DNA of 64,000 bases, taken from NCBI GenBank assembly GCA_023055355.1, contig JALJCS010000015.1, positions 21,069,516-21,133,515 of the forward strand. Reading direction: 5' to 3'. The translations under genes and the position numbers were made by a program. Each line of letters opens with the position of its first letter. Positions within the stretch are counted from its first letter, which is position 1. This document shows positions 1 to 41,445 of this stretch, in pieces. The DNA is from Agelaius tricolor (lineage: Eukaryota; Chordata; Aves; Passeriformes; Icteridae). The notes under the pieces are model-generated. The model had not been told where the DNA came from. It searched no databases and saw nothing but the letters and a program-made list of their open reading frames with translations.

Positions 1-45
1 CGGAGCTGTCCCAGAGCCTGAGCCCAGCTGCAGCCCAGCACCCAC

Positions 46-1278
46 CTGCATGGCAAAGTCCGTGGTGACACAGCCGACCTGGACACCCACGGGAGCAGTG
101 TCAAAGTGCCCCATGTCCTGCTGGGCCTCCTTCAGGTTGCTGGGAGTTATCCAGCCTTCGTCATCACTCTCCTCATCCTCCTCCTCCTCCTCGCCAGCGC
201 TGGCCCCGTCTGCAGAGCTCCGGTGCTGCTCGGGGGGCTCAGGGCTGCTGGTGATGGCCTGGGCCATGGTGGGAAGGAGATGGTCAGGGTGGCACTGAAC
301 GGCTGGCCAGAAACGGCAGAGCAAGGGCAGGGAGAAGCCTCCAGAGGATTCTCACCAGCAGCTCCCGCAGCTCCTCCTCGATGCTGGGCAGGGGTGGCCG
401 CCAGTACAGGAAGGATCCGAACTCGTCGCTCTCTGCCGGGGCCGGGCCGGGGCTGGGCTGGTGTGGGCCCTTCCCCGCGGGCTTGTGCTGGGGGCACGGC
501 ACGGGCACCGCTCAGCCCCTCGGCCAGGGCACGGCATGGGCAGCCCTCAGCCGGGGCTCCGCGGGCCGCAGCCCCCTCCCCTCCGGCCGTGCCTTACCTT
601 GGCGGGCAGGTGGAAGCCGGCGAGGTGCAGGGGGGCCTCGGGGTGCCGCGGGGTGGAGCTGAGCCGCACCTGGGGGGCAGCACAGGCCGTCGGCGGGGCC
701 GCTGGCACCGGGACCCGCGTCCGGGCCGCTGGAACCGGGGCCCCGTGCCCATCCTACCTTGTCCTGCGGCTCCCAGCGGACACAGCCGGGGCCGTCGATC
801 TCGGCCTGGAGCTGGCACGTAAGGGCGAGCACCTGCAGGTCGGCGGCCGAGAGGCTCGGGTAGTCCCCGGTCTTCTTGGAGAACTCGGTCACTGCGGGGG
901 GAGCAGCGACGCCGTCGGGCCGGGCCGGACCAGGCCGAGCCGGGCGGGGCCGCTCCGGCGGGGGAAGGAGCCGGTGGCGGGGCCGGCCCGGCACTCACCG
1001 AGGCGCAGCAGCTCGGGGCGCGGGCGGCGGACCCGCAGCTCGCAGGGCAGCGCGGCGAGGCGGCGGCGCGCGGGCCGGTCGCGGATCTCGGCCAGCACCT
1101 CGGGCACGGTGTACAGCGCGTCTGCGATGTCCTGCGGGCAGCGCCGTCACACCGGCCCGTAAGCCCTTGACCCCCCCCCCGTCCCTCCGGTGTCTCCCCG
1201 GTGTTCCCCCGGTACCTGCAGCGGGGCCGCGCTCAGGAACGCGCCCGTGTCGGCCACGACGTGCGGAACACGCGCCAT
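46..1278 (-). CDS. NOB1: NOB1, 20S pre-rRNA endonuclease, 5' part (exons 1-6), cut by the window edge
   Basis: NOB1 is the PIN-domain endonuclease that cuts 20S pre-rRNA at site 3 to form the 3' end of 18S rRNA in cytoplasmic pre-40S particles. Coding exons, read on the minus strand: 1278-1216, 1131-999, 891-758, 669-598, 487-356 and 258-46. All have GT-AG borders and consistent phase, giving 249 residues; the family has about 410. The start at 1278 is chosen because the peptide MARVPHVVADTGAFL aligns with the known vertebrate N-terminus. An in-frame ATG 15 bases upstream (1293) is also possible. The PIN domain spans roughly residues 1-105. Likely metal-binding acids are Asp10, Glu36 and Asp83, assigned by analogy with yeast Nob1. 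Exon 6 carries an acidic run (about residues 200-210), then the conserved GWITPSN motif. Introns are only 84-110 bases. The zinc-ribbon end lies outside the window. Confidence 0.95.
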
Positions 1279-1335
1279 GTCTGCGTACCCCATGGCCCAC
1301 CCCGGACGCCGTCGAAGCGCCGCGGGAAGCACACC

Positions 1336-1377
1336 GGGAGTTGTGGTCCGGGCGCGGGTCACGCCGGGAGTTGTAGT
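1336..1377 (-). promoter_or_regulatory. Two ZNF143/THAP11-type (ACTACAnnTCCC) sites
   Basis: GGGAGTTGTGGT (1336-1347) and GGGAGTTGTAGT (1366-1377) read on the minus strand as ACCACAACTCCC and ACTACAACTCCC. The second is followed on that strand by GGCGTG, as in the long ZNF143 motif. They lie exactly 30 bases apart in the same orientation. This motif class is known to be enriched in bidirectional housekeeping promoters. Confidence 0.7.
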
Positions 1378-1435
1378 TCAGTCGGAGCACGCCGGGAGCG
1401 GCGCCGGGCCCCGGGAGCTCTTCCGGCCGGCGCGA

Positions 1436-1462
1436 TCACGTGACGGGCCGGGGTCACATGAC
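1436..1462. promoter_or_regulatory. Paired E-boxes (USF/MYC/MiT type)
   Basis: TCACGTGA at 1436-1443 is a perfect palindromic E-box. GTCACATGAC at 1453-1462 is a near match 9 bases further on. Both have the flanks preferred by USF and MiT/TFE factors, but factor identity is inferred. Confidence 0.55.
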
Positions 1463-1504
1463 GGCAGGAGCTGGAGCCGGGGAGCGGGAGCGGAGCGGCC
1501 GCCG

Positions 1505-3423
1505 GTAACGGGACGGGACGGGACGGGACGGGACGGGACGGGACGGGACGGGACGGGACGGGCTCGGCTCGGCTCGGCTCGGCGTCGCTTCCCGGCTCAG
1601 CCCAGGGCGCTCCCGTCCGTCCGCCGGACATGGCCTGGTGGGGCGCTCCGGCCGCCGGAGCTGCTCAGCCGGTGCCGGTAGCGGCCCGGGACGGTGGGGC
1701 CGCGGGGGTGCCCTTGGCCGCCGTTTCCTGTGCGCGGTGCCCGCAGCGCCCGGGCCTGTTCTGTGCGGGGCTGCGGGGCCGGACCGGGCGGTCTCGGGGG
1801 CGGGTTCGGTGCTCGCTGCCAGGGCGGCGGCCCCGCCGGTGTTCCGGGAGGCCGGGCCGGGCCGGGCTGTCGGAAACGGGAAGCCGGGGGAGGAAGGGAG
1901 GCCTCGGCCTGGCCAAGAGGGTCCTGCCGTGTGTCACGGCCCCGCTGGGCTGAGGGCTGGGGGGTGTGCGGGCGGGAAAGCTGTGCCCGGGGAGCGGCAC
2001 CGGGCACCCAGGGGTTTCTGGGGCCAGAGGCGTTTGTTGGCGTGACCGGGGGTGTCAGACGAGTGACAGAGAAATGGTGTGGAGCCAGGAAAAGAGGGAA
2101 CGGGGAAGGAAGAGAGTTGGGATGTGAAGGAGGAAGGATGGAAACAGCCCAGCCAGGGCTGGGCACGGGCTGGCACAGGAGGGGCACGGCCCCGTGGAAT
2201 CCGTGTGGTGTGGGGTGGGGATGTGAGGACCGGGGGTATCTGATGGCCTCAGGGGAGGCCGGTGTGACCCGTGGGCCGGGATAGTTGGGGTGGCAGTGAG
2301 TGTGTGACAGTGAGTGTGTCACAGTGAGCGTGTGACACTGAGTGAGCCCTCGGGGTGAGGGCAGCAGACTGGCCTGTGCCCGGGAGCCCTGGCTGCTGCT
2401 GGATGGAGCCAGGACGGTGCTCGGGCAGTGCCCAGCAGGCAGAGCTGGGGGCTGTGGGGGCACAGGCAGGCCCTGGGTGCCAGGCAGGTTTGCTGGGCTG
2501 GCACAGAGAGCAGAGACCCTGGCACAGGGGATTTCGCAGGGAATCTGCCGTGGGATGGAGCTCGGTACGGTGCAAGGAGGATGTGGGAGAGGCTCCTGCA
2601 CAGGGAGAGGGGCTGGAGCTGCTGCCCTGTTTTTGTGCTTCCCCTGGTCGGGGAGGGGGGTTGGTAGTGGCCTGGCCAGGCAGTTCTGGGCTGGGCTGTG
2701 AGCTTGGCCCCCGTGCTCTGCAGCTCCTGGGAATGGTGGGAAGAGGCTGGGGCAGGCCCAGGGTGTCTTGTGCTCCTGTGGGATGTGTGACTGTGTCTTG
2801 TGCTCCTGTGGGATGTGTGACCTCATCCCTCTGCTCTGTGGTCATTGCTTTGGGCACCGGCCCGGGCCATGTGTCCTGCCACCCTCCCTGGTGCCACACT
2901 GTGTCCTTCTCATTCAGGGGGTGACACGATGGTCTTGGAGGCCTTTCCCAGCCTCAGTGATCCTGTGGGATTTGGTACCGTAGTGAAACCAGGGCTGCCC
3001 TTCAGGTTTGTGGTCCCCATGCTGTGACCAGAGCTCCCTCTGCAGCTGGTGCCACTGCCATGTCTTTGCCATCTTGTTGGTGATGTGTGGTGAGCCAGTG
3101 TCCCCCGGGGCAAGGCTTTGGTGGCTGCTCTGTCCCCTAGCAGCACTGGCCTGTGGGCCAGGGGCTCAGGTGCCCAGAGGGGTGTCTGGAGGTGGCAGTG
3201 CCCAGCTCAGCCCGTGGTGCTGCTGTGCAGGGGTTGCTCTCCCAGTTGCCTTTGGTGCCGGGGGTTCATCAGGAGAGCGAGCCCAGCCCGTGTGTCCCGG
3301 GGCTCGCCCAGCCCTTTCCCCGTGTCGCTGCCGTGCCGGGCAGTTGCAGCAGCACCGGGCTGTGTCTGGGCTCCCTGGGTGCCCTGGCAGTGGGGCTGAG
3401 GTGTCTCCTCTCTCTGCTTGCAG
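1505..3423 (+). other. WWP2 intron 1 (probable)
   Basis: No coding signal beyond the chance open frames expected of GC-rich DNA. It contains short imperfect repeats: [18 protein letters not shown] units at 2297-2342 and a 33-base tandem duplication at about 2764-2822. It ends at a pyrimidine tract and CAG just before 3424. Confidence 0.6.
1510..1580. repeat. (GGGAC)10 followed by (GGCTC)4
   Basis: Ten perfect GGGAC pentamers (1510-1559) run directly into four GGCTC pentamers (1561-1580). The array starts a few bases after the likely WWP2 exon 1 splice donor. Runs of three G every five bases could form a G-quadruplex on the plus strand. Confidence 0.95.
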
Positions 3424-3437
3424 CTGGGGGTGATGCC

Positions 3438-31369
<27,932 letters not shown>

Positions 31370-32262
31370 TGGAGCTGTGGGGCGTTCCCGGAGCGCTGCC
31401 GGCCGGGGCCCAGGGCCCAGCCCTCCCCGGGATGTGCACGGGCCCCTGTGGACAATGTGGCTTCTGCTCCTGGGCGAGCTCTGCACTGACACTGCCCCGG
31501 GGGAACGGGGCTGTGTTTCCCTAAGGAAATCCGAGGTGTGATGGAGAGGAGGACACGAGGGCTTGGCTTGTGAGGGCTGGCGCAGAGGGGCTGGGGGGCA
31601 GCACAGGGGGCACCGGCGCTCCCCAGCCCTCTCCACAGACACAGTTAGGTGTTTGGTAGAGGCTCTTCTTCCCCCTCTTGTTTTCTGCCTTTTCATGGCA
31701 TTTTGGTAGTGGCAGGTGAGGGGGAAAATGGCTCTCACATTTACTTCTGGGCCCCATCCTGCAGCCAGTGCATTCAGCAACAGTGACAGGGACCCCCAAG
31801 ACGATGCTTCTGAGGGGCTCTTGTGCACCATCTGAGTGCCAGGACAGCCCCTTGCCAGGCCAGATCCGCAGCCACTGGAGCCAGAGCCTGGCTGAGCGTG
31901 TCCCTGGCGTGTCCCCACGTGCAGCCCCTGGCCCCTGGGCAGTTGTATTTAAATGATGTGGTTTCTGCTCGGAGCTGGTGCTCCACAGCGGTCCCGGGGG
32001 CTCCGGGCACTGCCGGCCTTCGCTCGGATCCTGGGTTCTGCCCACACTCCTGTGTTCCCTCTGCAGCGAGGAGGGCAGGGTCACCTGGCTGTCCCTTCTG
32101 TCCCTCCCCGTGTGTGCGGGTGACAGACCCAGCGTGTCTGTGTCCCTGTGTCCGGGGGCTGTGGGGACGGGCCCCTGCAAGGGCTCCGGGCTGGGAACGG
32201 CCGGTTCCGCACGGCCCCGCGCGGCTTCGTGTGCAATAAACGACAAAGCAGCTGCCGAGGTG
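31370..32262 (+). other. WWP2: WWP2 3'UTR and poly(A) site
   Basis: The sequence after the stop codon (TGA 31367-31369) has no further domain-coding signal. The first convincing poly(A) signal is AATAAA at 32235-32240, followed by a GTGTGCCCGTGTGCTGG downstream element, so cleavage is expected near 32255. This gives a 3'UTR of about 890 bases. Confidence 0.75.
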
Positions 32263-32800
32263 TGCCCGTGTGCTGGCTCCCCCTGCGCGTGTCCTGGTCA
32301 CTGTGTGTCTCCCAGCGTGGGGTCGATGCAGGGCTGGGGCTCCAGGGCCATAATGGCATCTGGAGCTCAGCACTGGGATCACAAATCCCATGGATTTTGT
32401 CCCTGCTTGGTCTGTGTCAGCAGTGATGGCCTCCCCAGGGCTGCCCCAGGCTCACAGCCTCCCGCAGCCCCTAGAGCTGGCCAGGGAGGCACAGAGGTGT
32501 GACAGCAGCGACAACATCCCAGCTGTGCCACACCGCGAGGGGCTGGGGCACAGAGCCGGTTAAACACGGGGATGGCTGTGGTGCACAAAATTGGCTGATG
32601 GCAAAGGATTAGCCCTGAACATGGGAATATGCTCAGTGAGAGCAGAGTGTGTGAGCTGAGACCTCAACACCCCCAAAGACACACTGGGGGCAGAAGTGCT
32701 GTATAACAGCATAATCAAAAGCCTCCTCATGGCTCCCCCCAACCCTGCCTGGGTGAGGAGGAGCAGAGTGCTAAGCACATCATACAAGACCCCAGCACCA
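32263..32800. other. Intergenic gap between convergent WWP2 and PSMD7 ends
   Basis: About 540 bases of unique sequence with no gene. The gap separates the two poly(A) regions of tail-to-tail genes. Confidence 0.7.
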
Positions 32801-32820
32801 AGGATTTAGTTTACAAGAAT

Positions 32821-35970
<3,150 letters not shown>

Positions 35971-36330
35971 GGCGCCCGCCCGGCCCGGCCTGGCCCGGCC
36001 CCGCTCGCTCCGACCGCCCGCGCCCGCAGCAGGCCCGACCGGCGCCGCGCCTCAGCCCGCCCCGAGCCCGGCGTGCAGCGCGCGGGGCGGGGCCGCGCCG
36101 GCGGGGCGGGGCCGCGGCCATTTTGGGAAGGTGCGCTCGCCATGCTCGGAGGGGATTGGCCACGGCGGGACGCGGCAGCCGCCATCCTGAGGAGGTAACA
36201 CCGCCATAGTGTCACGGTGTCGCCGCCATCTTGGGAGGGTGCCGCCGCCATCTTGGGCTGCGGCGTTGCTCCGCCCTGAGGCGGGGACAGGGCGGGGAGG
36301 GGGCGGGCCCTCAGCGGCGGGCCCGCCCCT
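35971..36330 (-). promoter_or_regulatory. PSMD7 CpG-island promoter with repeated YY1-type motifs
   Basis: The CpG island spans about 35560-36330, including exon 1. Upstream of the start codon are five GCCAT-centred YY1-like sites: GGCCATTTTGGG (36116-36127), CGCCATCCTG (36180-36189), CCGCCATAGTG (36201-36211), GCCGCCATCTTGGG (36222-36235) and the same again (36244-36257). An ATTGG (CCAAT on the minus strand) lies at 36155-36159. No TATA box is seen. Extent and activity are inferred. Confidence 0.75.
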
Positions 36331-36635
36331 TCCCCCTCCGTTTTCCCCCCTTTCCCTTTCTTTTCCCCACTTTTCTTTTTCTTTCCCCCCCTTTTCTCTT
36401 TATTCCCCCCCCTTTCCCCCTTTCCCCACCTTCTCTCCTTTTCCCCCTCCCCTTTCCCACCTTTCTTTCTTACCTCCCCTCTTCCCCCTTTATTTCATTT
36501 CATCCTCCCCTTTTCCCCTCTTTTTCACCGCCTTCCTCTCTTTTTCACTCCTCTCTGCTCTTTCTCCCCCCCACTTTTTGAACTCCTCTTTTCCTCGCTT
36601 TTTTAAACCCCTCTTCCCCCTCCTCAGGGGCAGCA
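36325..36635. repeat. 310-base near-pure pyrimidine tract
   Basis: Almost uninterrupted C/T on the plus strand (mixed C4-8 and T3-6 runs) directly behind the PSMD7 CpG island. It ends in CCTCCTCAG|GGG, which looks like a 3' splice site. It is not a simple unit repeat. Such tracts can form triplex (H-DNA). Confidence 0.9.
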
Positions 36636-36673
36636 GCTGGCACGGAACTTTGTCTTTAACTCTTTATTTCTAG

Positions 36674-36718
36674 CAAAAAAAAAAAAAGAAAAAAAGAAAA
36701 AAAGAAAATAAAAAAATA
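36674..36718. repeat. A-rich tract
   Basis: Runs of A broken by single G or T, about 45 bases long, 40 bases after the pyrimidine tract. A second A-run lies at 37056-37077. Confidence 0.9.
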
Positions 36719-37755
36719 TTACCCGAGGCAGTTACTTCAGAGTCTACACGGAGGAGTTACTCACATGAAAAATATCAAAGTTGCTGAGGGTGATCTCACA
36801 GTTTTTAAAGCACTATTATATCCCCTTGTTTTTTTCACTGTTCCCCACATGGTTTTTGTATATTTCTGTACATAGTGGTAATATTTTGGTATTTCAAAAT
36901 ACCAAATGGTATTTTGGGTGCAATTGAAGGTTTTGTGCTGCTATTCAGCATCATAAAACTTCAGAGATTTTGGCAAAAACAATAATTTACAAACCCTGCA
37001 GAGTCTGAGACCTCTTGTGGAGTTTTCAGTTGTTACATCCTTTAGTGTTCCTACTAAAAAAAAAAAAGAAAGAAAAGAGTCTCTAGTGGAGTTTTCTGAG
37101 TTTTTTTCCCGGCAGAGGGAGATATCTGACCGTGGAATTCGAACACAGCCGGGGTTCTTGTCACTTGTTTTATCAATATACATATAAAACTCAATGTTCA
37201 AATTAACTAGTTCAATAAGTAATTTAGCTCATTGATTTTCAGGCATATCCTAAGTGCCATTACAAGCTACGGATATTTTAAATGCCATTACCTAATAGAA
37301 GGAATGTTTTAAGCACCTTTTATTGATTTTATTACTGCTTTATTTTGCTGTCTTGGTTTAAAAATCATTTTAACCACTCTGTCATCGAGAAGAAATATAT
37401 CGTTGGTGAAATACAGTCAATTTCCTAAAAACCTTTGACATCGTTAAATAAGGAATTAGAGTTGTTAAATCATGTCGGGCAGTGCCGGGGGACAGCGAGG
37501 AGATGGACGGGGGCAGAGGGCCAGGGGCTGTCCAGGAGCCCCAGAGCAGCCCCAAACCCCCCGAGGGGCCGGAGCAGCGCCGAGCGCCGTGCAGGCACAC
37601 CTGGGGGCATTGTAATGACCCGCCGTGGCTTTTTACTGAATTACTCTGGACCTTGGCGCCTTTTAGGCTGGATTCTCTGGATTCTCTGGGAGTTTGGGGT
37701 GTTGATGCTGCGCACACAGGGGTACACGGAGCCGGCTCCCAGGGATTGCAGCTCC
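36719..37755. other. Intergenic, no gene seen
   Basis: AT-rich sequence (36720-37480) followed by GC-richer sequence. No conserved protein, RNA or repeat family is recognised. Confidence 0.6.
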
Positions 37756-37865
37756 TTCCCTTCCCTTCCCTTCCCTTCCCTTCCCTTCCCTTCCCTTCCC
37801 TTCCCTTCCCTTCCCTTCCCTTCCCTTCCCTTCCCTTCCCTTCCCTTCCCTCCCCTCCCCTCCCC
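37756..37865. repeat. (TTCCC)19 microsatellite
   Basis: Nineteen perfect TTCCC pentamers (37756-37850), then three TCCCC-type units. All-pyrimidine strand. Confidence 0.97.
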
Positions 37866-40800
37866 AGCTCCCTGGGGTTGATGTTATCCGAGTTACGGAG
37901 CTGCTCAGAGGTGTTGGAGCCGTGCAGTGGCAAACGCCCTCCCTGAGAGGGGCTCCTTCCTCGGGGCGCTGAGCTGGGACTGCCCCTGAGCACCAGCGCT
38001 GCCACCTCACAGGCAGTGGGGATCCAGGGAGGAGGGCACCTGCTCTTTAACATGGAACAAGTGATTCCTGCAGAACTTGCTGGGCTTTTATTCTCTTGAG
38101 AAAACTCCAATCGAACCCAGACACAACCCCCAAAAGTTACACCCAGCTGTTCTCAGAGGTTTAAGAATGGTTTCCGGTTTGGGAAATAAGGGTAAACCAT
38201 CTTAAAGTAGTTTAAAAGTGAAAGTACTGATTGTAAATGTTAAAGCAGCTCTGGCTGCCTCGGTGAGCTGCAGGGGAGTGGGCACAGGAATGCCCATGGA
38301 AGGGGAGGGTGCTGTGCTGGGGCTGTGCCCAGATCGGGGGGCCTGGGGGGAATGTGATGAACCTGGAACTTCCCTCCCAATCCACGCGTGCCCTGATTCT
38401 CCTCCTTTTGCCCCAGCTCTCTTCCTTTGGCCTGGTTTGGGGCTGTGCCCTGGCCCCAGGTGCCAGGTTGCTCTTTCTGGTGGCACAGGGGCCACCCCTT
38501 TGCAGATGTTCTTCCAGAGGTGAGAGGTAGAAAAGGGAAGGGTCCATGCAGCTGGGAAAGATTGACACCTGATACTCTGGATCCTAATCCTAAAGGACTC
38601 TTACTGATGTGCTCCTTTAGTACTGCTTGGGTTTGTTTTTAGGGAAAAACCTTCCTTTACTTTCCCGACACTTACAGACCATGCCCACTAGCGTGTGTTT
38701 TCCTGGAGGTACCTCCTCAAATGTGTTTTATCCGTCAGGAGAAGCTGGACTTCCTCCAGACCTGTTGATAGTCTGTCACATAATACCTTTGTGCTCCCAG
38801 TTTGAACAGGAAATACATTTATTTCCCTATAAATACATTTAGCTTTGTCCAAATAACTGTAGTTTCCTGTTAAGATTTCCTCAGCCAGGGTATGCCATAA
38901 ACTGGTTTAGAGGGAATGATGCTGCCTGGAACTGAGCAAGGATAACACAAGTCATGGGAGCAGAACAGAAAGCCACCACCACATGAATTGTGATTTATTT
39001 TGGTTGAAGTGTAATTCAGTGATGTGCTGACACTGTCTATCTGTGCATGATGGCCTGAGCCAAGCTGCATTTTGCTTCTCAGCACCTCCAAACAGCCATT
39101 TCCCCCCCTCAAATATCTGTTCCAGAATGTCCTCTCTAAAACAAACAATTAAATCTCTAATTATAAACCAGTCTATCCACTTTCTGATGTGAACTTTAAA
39201 TATTTGTGTTGTAGTAATTTATTTCTCTGTATCCCTATAAGGTGCTTGACCAAAGCTGTGTGTGTATAAATATATAAAAAAAAAAAAAAAAAAATATGTA
39301 GAAGTCATTACTGACCACATCTGTGAATGTTGTTGCAGTTGCTGCCAAGGGATTTAAACCCTTTTGTTGCCACCTGGGGGGTAGCAGGTGACTCAGATAA
39401 TCCTGCCCTCTCTCAAAGAGTGGAATTTTGACCGATAACTGTGGACATCAAACCCTCGCTTTCTTTAGTTAAAAAACAGGAGAATTGTCAACATGTCATA
39501 TCACACCACGGATGATATTTAATGTTTTATATTCTATGCCTCTGATTTTGTTGCCCTGTCCAGACATCACAGGATATAGAAACATCAGAAATACAGGGTT
39601 TTAATAACTAAGTCCTGACTCTAATTTTTATTTTAATACAGACCGTTTTCCTGGTCTGTATTAAAATACAGACCAGGAAATAAATGGTCTAACTTTGCTA
39701 CAAAATTATTTAAAAAAATAATAGTGGAAACAAACAGTTAAAAAAAGCAAGCACAACAGGTTCTAGTCATACTTATTTTTCCACACCTTGAGGACTAGCA
39801 AATTCTTTAATATGAGATTTTATTTGTACAAAGCAAAACTTCAAACCCACTCCAAAGCTTTCTTATTAAGTGCTGTCAGTGCGGTGATTTACAGGGGCAA
39901 TAAAGATCTGGAGGGGGCACATTCATCACGGGGTTCAGCGCACCAGGAGCCATTTTCTCCAGCGCTAAAGCCAAGTGATAAAATGAATTCTTTTGTTCTA
40001 TAACCAAGACACATTCCCTGGTTGGTTTTTTTTTTTTTTTTTTAAATGTGTGTTGGACTCCTTGGTTTGTAGCTTTGGCCGTGTTCCTGTTATGCATTTA
40101 TAAATAATGAAAAATTGCTCACATGCAGATGTGATGATGCATCTGGCAAAGCCACTGCTGGAAACACAGGAACTTACTTTCTACTTTGTCCTATTTGCTA
40201 ACTTTTCCCCATTGTTAATTCTTGTATGAAATTTTAACAGCCTTTTTTAAACTACAGGGTTTGGGGGGAGTTTTGTTTGGTGCGTTCTTTTTTTTTTATT
40301 ATTTTTTTTGAGTGGTTCTATACCTCTCTGCAAAGCCCAGAGAATTCTGGTTAGGAAGTAATAAAGGTATTCAAAATGAAGAGCGCTGCTCATGGGGTGC
40401 AGTGAGATTTGGAAAGCTTCACTTGCTTCCTGCGCTTCTAAACCTGCGCTTTGGTGACTCCTGGGATGCTGCTCCTCAACAGCAGTGGAGAGAAAAGTTG
40501 GGCTTCTGGTCCCGAGGGAGATGCTGCTGCTCGTGTGGGCACTGCCCAGCCCCGATGGGGAGAATCTCTGCCAGTCCCCGACGCGCCCAGAACCTGCCTG
40601 TGCAGGGAGCGTTAAAAAGGGAATTCTGGTTTTTCCACAAAAATGGAAAATGCCGCCACCTGCGGGCTCTGCACGGAAGGTCTGGGAGCCCCGACACTGC
40701 CAGCATCTGGGAGGGCTGCACCGGCACCTTTGGGGCAGAAAGCGGGAGAACCAAGTAGCAAAAAATACTATAAAGTACAAATTTGAGCATTTTTAATTGT

Positions 40801-40875
40801 GAGTGTAAACGTGCGTGAAGCTGCTGCCAGTGCTGTGCTGTGGGTTGGGCTGGAGCCAGAGCCTGAGGAAGAGGA
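37866..40875. other. Intergenic, no gene seen
   Basis: Mostly AT-rich unique sequence with poly(A) at about 39276-39293 and poly(T) at about 40027-40043 and 40288-40311. It contains the alternating inverted repeats at 39629-39680, and no coding signal. Confidence 0.6.
39629..39680. repeat. Alternating inverted repeats (two exclusive hairpins)
   Basis: AATACAGACC occurs at 39635-39644 (plus), inverted at 39653-39662, and again plus at 39665-39674. Arms 39629-39644 and 39653-39668 pair over 16 bases with an 8-base loop. Arms 39647-39662 and 39665-39680 pair perfectly over 16 bases with a 2-base gap. The two hairpins share the middle arm. Confidence 0.95.
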
Positions 40876-40877
40876 GG

Positions 40878-41166
40878 CTGGGGAAGCTCCGGAGTTGAGG
40901 CAGATTGGGATTGGAGCTGGGGAAGCTCCGGTGTTGAGGCAGATTGGGATTGGAGCTGGGAAAGCTCCGGTGTTGAGGCAGATTGGGATTGGAGCTGGGA
41001 AAGCTCTGGTGTTGAGGCAGATTGGGATTGGAGCTGGGAAAGCTCCGGAGTTGAAAGCTCCAGGCTGGGATTGGAGCTGGGAAAGCTCCGGAGTTCAAAG
41101 CTCCGGGCTGGGATTGGAGCTGGGAAAGCTCCCGTGTTGAAAGCTCCGGGCTGGGATTGGAGCTGG
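40878..41166. repeat. Minisatellite, about seven 39-base units
   Basis: The early unit reads GGCAGATTGGGATTGGAGCT then GGGAAAGCTCCGGTGTTGA. Later units replace GGCAGATT by AAGCTCCGGGCT. Frames stay open through the array on both strands because the unit length is a multiple of three. Confidence 0.92.
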
Positions 41167-41366
41167 CACCACACTGGGCAGGGACACCGGGTGGCTCCAA
41201 GCCCTTCCAGCCTGGCCTCGGGCACGGGTCCTGACAAACCTGTTTGCTAATCTGGGTAAATGCTCTTCAACAGTCAGGTGTGTGTGGGACCAGCAGTTTC
41301 CCATGCGCCAGGCTCTACATCCAGGGCTTTGGAAGCAGGACTGGCGCTGCTGCCCCCAGTCCGTGT

Positions 41367-41445
41367 GTCCATCCATCCGTGTCCATCCGTGTCCATCCAT
41401 CCGTGTCCATCCGTGTCCATCCGTGTCCATCCGTGTCCATCCGTG
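41367..41445. repeat. (GTCCATCCGT)n decamer array
   Basis: Seven or eight decamers, some with an extra CCAT. Confidence 0.92.

Larger units (their letters stand above)
1279..1560. promoter_or_regulatory. Head-to-head promoter shared by NOB1 and WWP2
   Basis: Only about 230 bases separate the NOB1 start codon (minus, 1278) from the probable first WWP2 exon (plus, near 1504). The interval is GC- and CpG-rich and has no clear TATA box. It holds two ZNF143-type motifs, two E-boxes and an ETS-like CCGGAA (minus strand, near 1422). A good 5' splice site for an untranslated WWP2 exon 1 is CCG|GTAACG with the cut after 1504; another candidate is CCG|GTAGCG after 1677. The transcription start sites are inferred. 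Confidence 0.75.

Noticed and set aside
1630..1953. ATG frame beginning MAWWGAP near the WWP2 first exon
   Set aside because: It has no similarity to WWP2, while the conserved N-terminus is encoded at 3438. It is probably 5'UTR or intron.
1597..2826. 409-codon minus-strand frame
   Set aside because: It lies in GC-rich promoter and intron DNA, is proline-rich without domains, and overlaps other open frames on the opposite strand.
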